A stretch of 64,000 bases of DNA from Acidobacteriota bacterium (GCA_016710075.1 JADJLO010000015.1:124001-188000); one strand, 5' to 3'; shown: positions 26,337 to 36,091, numbered from the stretch's first letter. A program made the numbers and translations. Notes: a model not told the origin generated them from the sequence alone.

Positions 26337-26521
26337 TTGCCCGCCTTTCGCCTCATTTTTCATTGTCATTGTTGGAGTTTGATTTATTGCCCTGCCTCAC
26401 AAGCCTATCAAGATTCATCAACCGATGGCAATCATTTCCAGTTTCATTTATTGATTTCCTTCACCTTTGAATACAGTTTTTCATTTTCCTGCAACATTCT
26501 CGCCATTGATCTGCGTTACAT

Positions 26522-26537
26522 GTAAGTAAGTGCTTAC
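26522..26537. promoter_or_regulatory. TetR-type operator candidate 1
   Basis: GTAAGTAAGTGCTTAC has inverted ends (GTAAG/CTTAC) and shares the AAGTAAGTGC core with the longer site 35 bases downstream. It is located 131 bases before the TetR start. Confidence 0.6.
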
Positions 26538-26570
26538 AACCCGACCTTGCCCGCAGTCGAGAAATATGGT

Positions 26571-26590
26571 AAGTAAGTGCATACTTACTT
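26571..26590. promoter_or_regulatory. TetR-type operator candidate 2
   Basis: AAGTAAGT (26571-26578) and ACTTACTT (26583-26590) form a perfect 8-base inverted repeat with a 4-base spacer, a common layout for TetR/AcrR operators. It sits 78 bases before the TetR ATG and would be expected to mediate autorepression, and possibly control of the genes on either side. Confidence 0.7.
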
Positions 26591-26667
26591 GTGGCCGGTT
26601 TTCGGATTGAAGGAAGAGACAAGTGAGGGAGACGTAAAACAGCTTGGATGATAAGAGATGATAAGAA

Positions 26668-27360
26668 ATGACATTTAACAAGAAGACGACAGAGATAGGG
26701 GAGATTCGAACGGCACCGAGGATGGCTGCTGAAGATCGAAGGCAGCAGATACTTGACATTGCGGTCAGGCTTTTTTCGCAAAAAGGGTTTCGCGGGACGA
26801 CGACGAAGGAGATAGCGTTGGCGGCGGGGGTCAACGAAGCGATCATCTTCAGGCATTTTGCGACCAAAGAAGAGTTATACAGGGCGATCATCGATCAGAA
26901 TGCGAGTTCAGAGCAGATCATGACGCTGGAAAAAGAGTTGGATAAGGCGATGGAGGAGTCGGATGACCGCAGGGTATTTGAGATGGTGGCCTATCAGATG
27001 CTCGATTTTCATGGGGTTAACGACTCAGCGATGAGGGTGATGATGTACAGCGCGCTCGAAGGGCATGAGCTGGCGGAGATAGTATTTCGGACACATATCA
27101 CAGAGATGTTCAAAAAGCTGGCGGGGTATATCAAAAAGCGGACAAAAGATGGGGTATTTCAGAGTGTTGATGAGATGACGGCGGCAAGAAGCTTTGTTGG
27201 TATGGTCTTTTATCATGCGATAGTCGGTAAATTTTACGGAAAATGCAGCCGGGATCTGCTGGATCTGGACAACCGCGAGGCGGCGGTGAGATTTACGGAT
27301 ATTTTTCTGGCGTCGATGACGAATCTTTCATTCAATCTGAATAAAGCGAAACGAAAATAA
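26668..27360 (+). CDS. TetR/AcrR-family transcriptional regulator
   Basis: 230 residues. An N-terminal helix-turn-helix (RRQQILDIAVRLFSQKGFRGTTTKEIALAAGVNEAIIFRHFATKEELY) is typical of the family and precedes an all-helical ligand/dimer domain. The start is uncertain: ATG 26668 or the ATG at 26722, which gives a protein beginning MAAEDRRQQILD. Palindromic operators lie just upstream. It is followed after 83 bases by efflux genes, so it probably represses the RND system until its ligand is bound. Confidence 0.9.
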   Translation: MTFNKKTTEIGEIRTAPRMAAEDRRQQILDIAVRLFSQKGFRGTTTKEIALAAGVNEAIIFRHFATKEELYRAIIDQNASSEQIMTLEKELDKAMEESDDRRVFEMVAYQMLDFHGVNDSAMRVMMYSALEGHELAEIVFRTHITEMFKKLAGYIKKRTKDGVFQSVDEMTAARSFVGMVFYHAIVGKFYGKCSRDLLDLDNREAAVRFTDIFLASMTNLSFNLNKAKRK

Positions 27361-27443
27361 AATAATGAACCGAGGACCTGGAAGGTCTACGGATCTGGTG
27401 GATCGGGATTGAGCCATAATTATTAAATGAGAAGGGGAAATAA

Positions 27444-28742
27444 ATGAGGGAGAGATCTTCATTACTGGAGAGTGAGATGACGGTGAAAAATGGTGTAGAG
27501 CAATCATTGACCGGCAGGCGCAGGCGGGTTTGGGCAATAGGTCTGATTGGGTTGGTGGGGATACTCGTCCTGGGGGTTGCGGTCGGCCGCTTTATGGCAG
27601 GCAAATCTGATCAGTCGAAGGCGGCAGCGGCGCCGGCTGCGGCTACGGCGACTCCGGAGCCTTTGGTTGAGGTGACCACAGTTGCAGCCATTACGCGGAA
27701 TTTGCAGCGGAGCGTTGAGGTAGTGGGATCGCTGGCGGCCGACGAAGAAGTGGTAATTGCGTCGCAGGCGGCAGGCGAGCTGGCGCAACTCAACGTGGAT
27801 TTTGGCAGCTTCATTACACAGGGACAGACCATTGCGATCATCGACCAGCGGGATGCCAAGCTCAAGGTCGAGCAGGCCGAGGCCACGCTCAAACAGACAA
27901 TGGCTCGTCTCGGCATGAAAGAAGGAGAGAAGTTCGATCCGCTTCAGGCTGCTGATGTAAAGGTGGCAAAGGCTGCCCTTGACTGGGCGAAGCTGGACCT
28001 GGACCGCGCCGCGAAGCTGATTGAAAACGGCGACATCTCAAGATCCGTTTACGATCAGGCGATGATCAACCACAATTCGGCACAGGCGCGCTATCAGGCT
28101 GCAGCCGATGCCATCAATCAGCAGCTTGCGCTCCTCGAACAGCAGCGCGCATCGCTGGCGCTGGCTAAAAAAGCGATAACCGACACGGTAGTGCGAGCGC
28201 CGATCAGTGGAGCTGTCAAGGAGAAGTTCGCCTCCAAAGGCACCTATCTTCCCGTCAACGGAAAGATCGTGACGATAGTCAGGATAAACCCGCTGCGTCT
28301 TCGTGCGGACATACCGGAGTATGCCGCCGGATCGGTTCGAGTGGGCCAGACCATCAATCTCTCTGTCGATTCATTTCCGAACCGCACCTTCAGCGGCAAG
28401 GTGGCGCGCATCGGACCTTCACTAAACGAGCAGACACGGGCGCTGACGGTCGAGGCGGCAGTCACCAATCCAGGTAATATCCTGCGTCCCGGCATGTTTG
28501 CCAAATCCAGACTGATTACCGCGGCTGATGCAAAAGCTGTCATGGTACCGATGAAAGCCGTTCTTACGGTCGCCGGATTGAACAAGTTGTTTGTCATCGA
28601 AAACGGCAAAGCGACAGAACGCCTGGTCAAATTGGGCGACAACGACGGCGACCTGGTAGAGATCAGGGAAGGGCTCAAAGAGGGCGAGATGGTTGCCTCC
28701 AGCAACCAGGATAAGCTCCATTCAGGAACCCCGGTCAGGTAG
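27444..28742 (+). CDS. RND efflux periplasmic adaptor (MFP family)
   Basis: 432 residues, with AAGGGG before the ATG. An N-terminal membrane anchor (VWAIGLIGLVGILVLGVAVG) is followed by the lipoyl/biotinyl-like hairpin start (VEVVGSLAADEEVVIASQAAGELAQLNVDFG), a coiled-coil (about residues 130-240) and beta-barrel domain (VVRAPISGAVKEKFASKGTYL). It links the inner-membrane pump to the outer-membrane channel. The pump gene follows after a GGAGTTCCGC repeat, and a TolC-type gene lies further on. Confidence 0.92.
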   Translation: MRERSSLLESEMTVKNGVEQSLTGRRRRVWAIGLIGLVGILVLGVAVGRFMAGKSDQSKAAAAPAAATATPEPLVEVTTVAAITRNLQRSVEVVGSLAADEEVVIASQAAGELAQLNVDFGSFITQGQTIAIIDQRDAKLKVEQAEATLKQTMARLGMKEGEKFDPLQAADVKVAKAALDWAKLDLDRAAKLIENGDISRSVYDQAMINHNSAQARYQAAADAINQQLALLEQQRASLALAKKAITDTVVRAPISGAVKEKFASKGTYLPVNGKIVTIVRINPLRLRADIPEYAAGSVRVGQTINLSVDSFPNRTFSGKVARIGPSLNEQTRALTVEAAVTNPGNILRPGMFAKSRLITAADAKAVMVPMKAVLTVAGLNKLFVIENGKATERLVKLGDNDGDLVEIREGLKEGEMVASSNQDKLHSGTPVR

Positions 28743-28743
28743 G

Positions 28744-28800
28744 CATGGAGTTCCGCGCATGGAGTTCCGCGCATGGAGTTCCGCCTTCAGGCGGAACGGT
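28744..28800. repeat. GGAGTTCCGC repeat, locus 2
   Basis: Two tandem CATGGAGTTCCGCG units followed by a GTTCCGCCTTCAGGCGGAAC palindrome. It is the same family as the block at 4016-4219 but here lies inside an operon, directly between the adaptor stop codon and the pump gene. Confidence 0.88.
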
Positions 28801-28838
28801 TAAATCCGAACTACATGCTCAGACAGTAGGAGACGTTG

Positions 28839-31800
28839 ATGCAGAAATTAGCTGAAATTTGCGTAAAAAGGCCTGTCTTCGCCACGATGCTCATCATGAC
28901 GCTGGTGGTGCTGGGCATCTATTCATACAACCGGCTGACGGTTGAGAGGTTCCCTCGGGTCGAATTTCCGACAATCACGGTGATCACACAGCTGCGGGGC
29001 GCGGCTCCGCAGGAGGTAGAGACTGAAGTCACCGACAAGATTGAGGAAGCGCTGAACACGATCAGCGGGATTGAAGAGTTGCGTTCGACCTCGTCGGAAG
29101 GCGTATCGCTGGTCTTTGTCAGCTTCGTACTCGAGCGTGATCTCGATTCGGCCGCCCAGGATGTGCGTGACAAGATCAATACAGTCCTTCCGTTGTTGCC
29201 GAAAACGATCGAGCAGCCCGTGATTCAGAGGCTGGATCCGGATTCCTCGCCGATCATGACTCTGGCGCTTTCTTCGACACGATCGATCAGAGAGACTACT
29301 GAATTTGCAGACAAGGTGCTCAGACGACAGATCGAATCGATCACGGGAGTCGGTCAGGTTCAGATCATTGGTGGCCGTAAACGTCAGATCAATGTACAGC
29401 TCAATGGCGACAAGCTCAGAGCCTACAACCTGACAGTGGCGCAGGTCTCTTTGGCGCTGCAGGCTCAGAACCTCGAAGTGCCTGGAGGAAGAGTCGAACA
29501 GGCCGATCGAACGCTGACTTTGAGGACGCTGGGCAGGCTCCAGTCCCCGGCGGAGTTCAACAACATAGTCGTGGCCAATCGTGCGGGTTACCCGATCAAA
29601 ATTTCCGATGTCGGGTATACGGAAGACGGCGAGGAGGAGGAGCTATCGGCCGGCCGTATTAACGATACTACAACCGTGCTGCTGCAGATTCGCCGCCAGT
29701 CCGGAACCAATACGGTCGATGTCATCGACGGGATCAAGGGACGCCTAGATGAGTTGAAGAAGTCGATACCAGGTGGCTATGAGATCAAGATTGTCCGCGA
29801 TCAGTCGGCGTTCATACTCGCTTCTTTCCACACAATTCGTGAACACCTGATTCTGGGCTCGATCCTCGCCGCTCTGGTGGTGCTGATCTTCATGCAGAAT
29901 ATTCGCGCCACGCTGATAGCGGCGATTTCGATTCCAACATCCATCATCGCGACATTTGCTGCGATGGATTATGCGGGCATCACGCTCAACGGTCCCTCGA
30001 TGCTCGGTCTGACCCTTTCAGTCGGCATCGTCATCGATGACGCCATTGTCGTGCTGGAAAACATCTTCCGCTTCATCGAGGAAAAAGGCTACGAGTCCTT
30101 CCGTGCGGCAATTGAAGCGACGAAAGAGATCGGCATGGCCGTCATGGCGACAACGCTGTCACTGGTGGTCATTTTTCTGCCGGTAGCTTTTATGCCGAGC
30201 GTGGCCGGAAAGTTTTTCAAAAGCGTTGCCTTGACCATGGCATTTGCCATTATGGTCTCGCTGCTTGTCAGCTTCACCCTGACACCAATGCTCAGCGCCC
30301 GTCTTTACCGTAACTATCGCGAAAAATTGAAGGGAAAAGGCGGCCATTCCGGCGATAAGAACTTCATCATGAGAGGGCTTGATCGCGGATACACGAAGAT
30401 CCTCAATTTTTCGCTGCACCATCGATGGATGGTCGTCACGCTCGCAATCCTGGTGATTATCTCGATCGTTCCGCTGTTTATGTCTGTCGGCAAGGACTTC
30501 TTCCCAGAGGACGATCAGGGGGAGTTTGAGATTTCAATGCGTGCACCTGAAGGCACATCGTTGCAGGCTACGCTGGCGATTGCCCAGAAGGTGGCAGCCG
30601 ATGTGCGCAAATTGCCGCATGTGGACTACACGCTCACGACCATCGGGGACGATCAGCAGCAAACGACCAATCTGGCGAAAGTCTATGTCAGACTGACGCC
30701 GCTTGAGACACGAAAACTCAATCAGTTCGAGATCATGGGGAAAGCCCGTGATGAGGTTTTACCGAGGTACAAGCAGAATAACCTGCGGGCGGTTGTCAGC
30801 ACGGTGGCAAGTATTGGAGGCAGTTCGCAGCAGAATGCCGCCGTGGCGTTTATGATTCAGGGGCCTGATCTTGAAAAGCTTTCGGAATATTCGAACACGC
30901 TGCTCAACAAGATCAAGCAGATGCCGGGGATTGTCGATGCGGATTCCTCTCTGATCCTCGGAAAACCGGAACTCAAGGTCAGCATCGATCGGGCAAAATC
31001 TGCCGATCTCGGAGTCAATCCGGCCGATATAGCCCAGAGCCTGCGTCTGCTGGTCGGCGGCGATCAGGTTTCGACCTATAACGAAGGCGGCGAGCAATAT
31101 GAAGTTCATATCCGGGCTGACGAGGGGTTCAGAACGGATGCCGAGGGAATCAGGCTGCTCAATGTGCCCTCGACCCGGCTGGGCAGCATCGGTCTGGACA
31201 ATATCATCAAGCTTCAGGAGTCGAGCGGGCCGACGCAGATCGAGCGTGTCTCGCGGCAGCGCCAGGTGATGCTGACCGCTAACCTCAAGCCGGGATTTTC
31301 ACAGAGCACCATCATTGAACTTCTCAATAAAGAAATTAAATCCATGAAGATGCCTGCCGATTATGTGACGGGACTCGCCGGTCGAACAAAAGAGCTCGGT
31401 AAGACGATGAAGGGTTTCGTGGTCGCGTTCCTTCTCTCGATCATATTCATGTATATCGTGCTGGCCGCTCAATTCGAGTCATTCATTCATCCCGTGACGG
31501 TCCTTCTGGCATTGCCGCTGAGCATGCCGTTTGCGATTTTTTCCCTGGTTCTTGCGGGGCAGTCATTCAACATGTTCACCGCGCTCGGATTGCTGGTCCT
31601 GTTCGGAATGGTCAAGAAGAATTCGATTCTGCAGATCGACCATGCCAACGGCCTGAGGGCGAAAGGCATGGAGCGCCACCTCGCTCTGGTTCAATCGAGT
31701 CGCGACCGCTTGCGTCCGATTCTCATGACCACCATAGCCTTCGTCGCCGGCATGACGCCACTGGCCATAAGCAAGGGCTCGGGAGCTGGAATCAATCGAT

Positions 31801-32009
31801 CCACTTCGGTCGTGGTCATAGGAGGCCAGACGCTTTGCCTGCTTCTGACTCTGATCGTCACTCCGGTGGCCTATTCACTATTCGATGATGCGGTCAATTC
31901 GACCATCTGGGGCGAATTGCGGCAAGTGCCGCAGCGATTGCCGCTTCGGCCCGGCGCAGGACAACTGCGGCTGTCTCGTCGTTGTTCGGAACCTTCGGCA
32001 AATGATTGA
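28839..32009 (+). CDS. RND multidrug-efflux permease (HAE1 family)
   Basis: 1056 residues from ATG 28839, with AGGAG upstream; a TTG three bases earlier is not needed. Typical AcrB-type architecture: membrane helix at the N-terminus, a large periplasmic porter domain, helices with the proton-relay Asp pair in VGIVIDDAIVVLENIFRFIEEKG, a second porter domain, and C-terminal helices including VLFGMVKKNSILQIDHAN. It exports hydrophobic compounds by proton antiport with the neighbouring adaptor and TolC-type channel. The C-terminal 30 residues are Arg/Pro-rich and may be a lineage-specific tail. Confidence 0.95.
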   Translation: MQKLAEICVKRPVFATMLIMTLVVLGIYSYNRLTVERFPRVEFPTITVITQLRGAAPQEVETEVTDKIEEALNTISGIEELRSTSSEGVSLVFVSFVLERDLDSAAQDVRDKINTVLPLLPKTIEQPVIQRLDPDSSPIMTLALSSTRSIRETTEFADKVLRRQIESITGVGQVQIIGGRKRQINVQLNGDKLRAYNLTVAQVSLALQAQNLEVPGGRVEQADRTLTLRTLGRLQSPAEFNNIVVANRAGYPIKISDVGYTEDGEEEELSAGRINDTTTVLLQIRRQSGTNTVDVIDGIKGRLDELKKSIPGGYEIKIVRDQSAFILASFHTIREHLILGSILAALVVLIFMQNIRATLIAAISIPTSIIATFAAMDYAGITLNGPSMLGLTLSVGIVIDDAIVVLENIFRFIEEKGYESFRAAIEATKEIGMAVMATTLSLVVIFLPVAFMPSVAGKFFKSVALTMAFAIMVSLLVSFTLTPMLSARLYRNYREKLKGKGGHSGDKNFIMRGLDRGYTKILNFSLHHRWMVVTLAILVIISIVPLFMSVGKDFFPEDDQGEFEISMRAPEGTSLQATLAIAQKVAADVRKLPHVDYTLTTIGDDQQQTTNLAKVYVRLTPLETRKLNQFEIMGKARDEVLPRYKQNNLRAVVSTVASIGGSSQQNAAVAFMIQGPDLEKLSEYSNTLLNKIKQMPGIVDADSSLILGKPELKVSIDRAKSADLGVNPADIAQSLRLLVGGDQVSTYNEGGEQYEVHIRADEGFRTDAEGIRLLNVPSTRLGSIGLDNIIKLQESSGPTQIERVSRQRQVMLTANLKPGFSQSTIIELLNKEIKSMKMPADYVTGLAGRTKELGKTMKGFVVAFLLSIIFMYIVLAAQFESFIHPVTVLLALPLSMPFAIFSLVLAGQSFNMFTALGLLVLFGMVKKNSILQIDHANGLRAKGMERHLALVQSSRDRLRPILMTTIAFVAGMTPLAISKGSGAGINRSTSVVVIGGQTLCLLLTLIVTPVAYSLFDDAVNSTIWGELRQVPQRLPLRPGAGQLRLSRRCSEPSAND

Positions 32010-32029
32010 TTGAAGGGGAGAAACAGAAA

Positions 32030-32989
32030 ATGGCAATTTATCTCACGGAACGCGATGTCGCGGAGCTGCTGACGATGGATGACGTGCTGCCGGCAGTCGA
32101 GGAGGCGTTCAGACTGCAGGCAAGAGGCGATGCCGTCAATGAATCGCGTCGACGCGTTCGCACGGCGGGTTCAGTGTTGCAGGTGATGAGCGGAGGAGTC
32201 GCCAATTTCGCCGAATTCAAGGGATTGCTGGGTTTGAAATCGTACACTGTGACCCGCTTCGGCGCCCGGTTTTATGTTTCTCTGTTCAGCGCCGAGACCG
32301 GCGAGCTGCTGGCCTTCATCGAAGCCGACAAACTCGGCCAGATGCGCACCGGCGCGGCCTCCGGCATCGCCACTAAATTCCTGGCCAGGAAAGACGCAAG
32401 GACTGTAGGTATTTATGGAACCGGATGGCAGGCCCGAGCTCAGCTCGAAGCCGTCTTGAAAGTCCGCAGCATCGAAACCGTCCTGGCCTATAGCCGCAAG
32501 CCTGAAAATCGAGAGAAATTCTGCGCTGAAATGAGCGGTCTTGCGGGCGGTACCAGTTTCTTTCCGGTCGCCAATCCGGAAGAAGCGGCCGCGGCCGATA
32601 TTCTGATCACTATTACCAGCTCCCGCGAACCGGTTCTGCTCGGTGAATGGTTGAAACCCGGCGCTCATATCAATGCCGCCGGCGGAAACTCGATCCTCCG
32701 TCGCGAGATCGACGATCAGGCGATTATCCGATCGTCGATCGTTACTGTCGATTCGATCGATCAGGCGAAAATCGAAGCCGGAGAGTTCGTCTCCGCCGTC
32801 GAGAAAGGCCTGCTCATCTGGGAGCGCGTCAGAGAGCTTAAATATGTCGTCAGCGGTGATATGCATGGACGCACCAGTAATCAGGACATCACGCTTTTCA
32901 AGTCTCTCGGCATTGCTATCGAGGACATCACCACTGCCGGAGTTTTGTATAGAAAAGCAGTGGAGCAAAAGAAGGGGAGGGAGTTGTAA
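32030..32989 (+). CDS. Ornithine cyclodeaminase / mu-crystallin family enzyme
   Basis: 319 residues. ATG 32030 follows GGGGAG, and the first residues (MAIYLTERDVAELLTMDDVLPAVEEAF) match the usual start. GQMRTGAASGIATKFLARKDARTVGIYGTGWQARAQL holds the lysine-binding region and the NAD-binding GTGWQA loop. Members catalyse ornithine to proline conversion, or act as alanine/imine reductases on amino-acid substrates; which applies here is open. It lies between the RND pump and the TolC gene, 20 bases after the pump stop, so it is probably co-expressed with the efflux system. Confidence 0.88.
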   Translation: MAIYLTERDVAELLTMDDVLPAVEEAFRLQARGDAVNESRRRVRTAGSVLQVMSGGVANFAEFKGLLGLKSYTVTRFGARFYVSLFSAETGELLAFIEADKLGQMRTGAASGIATKFLARKDARTVGIYGTGWQARAQLEAVLKVRSIETVLAYSRKPENREKFCAEMSGLAGGTSFFPVANPEEAAAADILITITSSREPVLLGEWLKPGAHINAAGGNSILRREIDDQAIIRSSIVTVDSIDQAKIEAGEFVSAVEKGLLIWERVRELKYVVSGDMHGRTSNQDITLFKSLGIAIEDITTAGVLYRKAVEQKKGREL

Positions 32990-32993
32990 AAAA

Positions 32994-34685
32994 ATGAATA
33001 GAATCAATAAAATCTTGCTGCAGGCGGTATCGCTTACATTATTGCTTTCGGTTACGGCAATTGGTCAGGTTGCACAAAAGCCTGTGCAGAAAGCGGAATT
33101 GACCAGGGTTGGAGTCGACAAGGCGAAAAGGATCAGCCTGACGCTGCGCGATGCTCTGACGATGGCTCTTGAGAATAACCGTGACATCGAAGTCGAGAGG
33201 CTCAACGTTCAGATGACCGATTTCGATCTTGCCGCTTCCCGGGGATTTTATGATCCGGCGCTGACTGCCAGCATCTTTTATGATCGCCGAAATACGCCGG
33301 TGGCAAATCCGCTGGCCGGCGGACAGAACGGCGGACTTCTGACGGATAATGTCACCGGCAATATGTCGCTTTCTCAGCGGCTTCAGCACCAGGGAGGATT
33401 ACTGCAGGCGACGTTCAATAACGACCGTGCGACAACTCAGAACGTCTTCAATGCCATCAACCCCCAGTTCACTTCGAGTCTCAATATCAGCTACACCCAG
33501 CCGCTCTGGCGCAATCGCGTGACCGATCAGGGCCGGCGCCAGATTCTGATCAACAAGAAGAAGCTGGATATTTCAGATGCGCAATTCAGGCAACGAGCGA
33601 TAGAGATCATTTCACAGGTTCAGCGCGCATACTGGGATCTTGTTTTCGCCCGGCGCGATTACGAGATCAAAAGCGAATCGGTCGATCTGGCGAGAACTCA
33701 ATTGAAGCATAACGAGCGACTGGTTGAAGCCGGCTCACTGGCGCCCGCCGATATCATTTCTGCCCGTGTCGAACTCGAACGCCGCAATGATGAGTCCGAA
33801 GCGACAATCGACGCCATTCAAAGGGCTGAAAATTCCTTGAAATCCCTCATGCTTCAACCGGTAAATTCGGAGGAATGGCAGTCAGAGCTGGTCCCCGTCG
33901 AAACGCCGCAGATTGACACGACCAGTCAGATGCCCCTCCCGGACGCCGTCCGGCTCGCTTTTCAAAACCGCCCCGAAATGGAACAGTACAGGCTCAAAGG
34001 CGAACTGAACAAGATCGACCTGGATTTTTTCAGGAATCAGACAAAGCCGCAGATAGATTTCGTCGTCAACTACGGTACTGTCGGTGTTGCCGGTGATCCC
34101 CGGACGGAAGCAAACTTCTTCACCCAGTCGAACCTGCTGCTGACTCAGCGGGTGAACGACCTGTCTCGACTCTCCGGGCTACCGCTTCTGCCTATAACTG
34201 ACGCTACTCCGCTCCCAGCCTTCATTATCGGAGGCAATGGACAGAGCCTTGCCAATCTGTTCAAAAATGACTTCCGAACATGGCGCGTCGGATTGAACAT
34301 CAATCTTCCGATTCGTAACCGCACGGCTCTGGCACAATTAGGCAGGGCGGCGGCTGAGGGTAAACAAATCAATGTCCAGAAGCAGAAACTCGAACAGAAT
34401 ATCGAAGTAGAGGTGAGAAATGCACTTCAGGCGGTCGAGACTTCACGCCGCCGCGTCGAGGCTGCCACGAATTCCCGGATCAATGCCGAACTCCAGTATC
34501 AGAGCGAAGAACGCAAATTCGATGCCGGACAGTCAACCAATTTCTTCGTTCTCGATCGCCAGAATGCGCTCTCCGCTGCGCGCGGCAGGGAACTCAAGGC
34601 TCTCACCGATTACACTAAAGCTGTTGCCGAACTTCAAAGGGTCATGTCAACCACACTCTCCAGTAATAATGTTTCGGTAAAGTAA
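32994..34685 (+). CDS. TolC-family outer-membrane efflux channel
   Basis: 563 residues from ATG 32994, which begins a signal peptide (ILLQAVSLTLLLSVTAIGQ); the frame is open much further upstream but overlaps the previous gene. Two OEP repeats are visible (LTLRDALTMALENNRDIEVERLN... and PLPDAVRLAFQNRPEMEQYRLK), each with long coiled-coil helices and strand segments (FTSSLNISYTQPLW, WRVGLNINLPIRNR). It completes the tripartite pump with the adaptor and permease; its start codon is five bases after the stop of the cyclodeaminase gene. Confidence 0.92.
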   Translation: MNRINKILLQAVSLTLLLSVTAIGQVAQKPVQKAELTRVGVDKAKRISLTLRDALTMALENNRDIEVERLNVQMTDFDLAASRGFYDPALTASIFYDRRNTPVANPLAGGQNGGLLTDNVTGNMSLSQRLQHQGGLLQATFNNDRATTQNVFNAINPQFTSSLNISYTQPLWRNRVTDQGRRQILINKKKLDISDAQFRQRAIEIISQVQRAYWDLVFARRDYEIKSESVDLARTQLKHNERLVEAGSLAPADIISARVELERRNDESEATIDAIQRAENSLKSLMLQPVNSEEWQSELVPVETPQIDTTSQMPLPDAVRLAFQNRPEMEQYRLKGELNKIDLDFFRNQTKPQIDFVVNYGTVGVAGDPRTEANFFTQSNLLLTQRVNDLSRLSGLPLLPITDATPLPAFIIGGNGQSLANLFKNDFRTWRVGLNINLPIRNRTALAQLGRAAAEGKQINVQKQKLEQNIEVEVRNALQAVETSRRRVEAATNSRINAELQYQSEERKFDAGQSTNFFVLDRQNALSAARGRELKALTDYTKAVAELQRVMSTTLSSNNVSVK

Positions 34686-34789
34686 ATCGGTCAAAAGCGG
34701 TTTTCAGGTTTCGAGTTTCAGATTTTCAAGGTAAAGTTTAAAATCTTATCGGATTCATAATAATAATCTCAGGAGAGTAAACCGGCTAT

Positions 34790-35242
34790 ATGTCAGAAGA
34801 AAACCAGTCAGGTTTTAAGGTCACAGACCGAAGACTTTTTAAACCGGATGGAACCATGCGTGAGGACTTGCCCGCGCAGGAAGAGAGGCAGGAGCTTCCA
34901 CCGGCTGTTGTACTGCCGACTTCCCCGGCTCCGGCGCAGGAGCACTCGATCGCGCCGGATGGATACCTGGATGAAGATGATCCCAACGCCATGCCTGAGC
35001 AGACTATGTTCACTGAATTCCTTATGGGCATTGCATCTTCAGCTTTCATCTATCTCGGTCTTGTTGAACATCCGGCCACCGGCAAACGGCAGGTCGATCT
35101 GATGGCTGCAAAAGAATCGATCGATATGCTGAGCATGCTCAGGGACAAGACCAGAGGCAATCTGACCGGCGGTGAAGAGCGATTTTTCGAGGAAATTCTC
35201 TCCGATCTGCGCATGCAGTTTGTCTCGATGAGAAAGCAGTGA
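34790..35242 (+). CDS. DUF1844 protein
   Basis: 150 residues. A variable Pro/Glu-rich N-terminal half (about residues 1-70) precedes the DUF1844 domain (FTEFLMGIASSAFIYLGLVEH, DLMAAKESIDMLSMLRDKTRGNLT). The domain is found in Acidobacteria and deltaproteobacteria with unknown role. AGGAG lies about 15 bases before the ATG. It is followed by the PhnP-like hydrolase and ribF. Confidence 0.85.
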   Translation: MSEENQSGFKVTDRRLFKPDGTMREDLPAQEERQELPPAVVLPTSPAPAQEHSIAPDGYLDEDDPNAMPEQTMFTEFLMGIASSAFIYLGLVEHPATGKRQVDLMAAKESIDMLSMLRDKTRGNLTGGEERFFEEILSDLRMQFVSMRKQ

Positions 35243-35289
35243 TGCCCTGTGACTGGCCGTATCCAGCTCCAATCTCCAATTAATCAGAG

Positions 35290-36057
35290 ATGCGTATAAC
35301 ATTTCTTGGGACAGGCACATCGACAGGCATCCCCATGATCGGGTGCGACTGCATTACTTGCGGGTCAAATGATCCCCGGGATAAACGCCTTCGCACCGGA
35401 TTGCTCATCGAAAACGATGGCATGCGATTGATCGTCGACATCTCCGTGGATTTTCGCCAGCAGGCTCTGCGCGAACATCTGCACCGGCTGGACGCTGTGC
35501 TGATCACTCATTGTCATGCCGACCACGTCTTTGGCCTCGATGACATCCGCCCTTTCAATTTCAGGCAGGGACCGATACCGGTATACGGTAGCGAGACGAC
35601 ATGGAAATATCTTCGCCAGGTCTTCTCCTATATTTTCGAGTCGAAACATATCGGAGGCGGGCTGCCGCAGCTCATTCCTCAGACGATCGATGGTGAATTT
35701 GAAGTCTGCGGGCTGCGCGTGACTCCTTTTGATGTGATTCACGGAAATGGCAAGGTGACCGGTTTCAGATTCAGCGATGGCAATAAGGATGTCGCATTCG
35801 TCACCGACTGCAACATGATTCCCGAAGAGTCCCTGCACAAGATGCGAGACCTGGATCTGCTGATCATCGACGCGCTCAGATACAAACCGCACCCGACGCA
35901 TCTTCACCTCGAACAGTCACTCGCTTATATCAAGGATCTCAAGCCGGGGCGGGCTCTGCTGACTCACATCGGGCACGATATCAAGTTCTCCGATGCCAGC
36001 CCACATCTCCCTTATGGCGTGGATCTGGCCTATGATGGCTTGAAAATCGAGTTGTAA
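35290..36057 (+). CDS. PhnP-like metallo-beta-lactamase-fold hydrolase
   Basis: 255 residues. MRITFLGTGTSTGIPMIGC is followed by a CDCxxC site (C19, C21, C24) that in PhnP relatives binds a structural zinc. The MBL metal motif is H74, H76, D78, H79 (THCHADHVFGLDDI). A second metal-ligand region is DCNMIPEESL, and the last histidines are in THLHLEQSL and THIGHDIKFSD. The family cleaves cyclic phosphodiesters such as 2',3'-cyclic nucleotides; substrate here is inferred. Confidence 0.88.
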   Translation: MRITFLGTGTSTGIPMIGCDCITCGSNDPRDKRLRTGLLIENDGMRLIVDISVDFRQQALREHLHRLDAVLITHCHADHVFGLDDIRPFNFRQGPIPVYGSETTWKYLRQVFSYIFESKHIGGGLPQLIPQTIDGEFEVCGLRVTPFDVIHGNGKVTGFRFSDGNKDVAFVTDCNMIPEESLHKMRDLDLLIIDALRYKPHPTHLHLEQSLAYIKDLKPGRALLTHIGHDIKFSDASPHLPYGVDLAYDGLKIEL

Positions 36058-36091
36058 ACCTTGTTACCCCCGGCAGGATTATTGGCGACTG

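Larger units (their letters stand above)
26337..26667. other. Divergent intergenic region between beta-helix gene and tetR
   Basis: Contains two palindromic operator candidates (26522-26537 and 26571-26590). Open frames on the minus strand here overlap the first part of the TetR gene and have no ribosome site, so I treat them as spurious. Confidence 0.6.

Noticed and set aside
26461..26891. Overlapping minus-strand frames across the operator region and the start of tetR
   Set aside because: They are antisense to a clear helix-turn-helix gene and cover the operator palindromes; no ribosome site.
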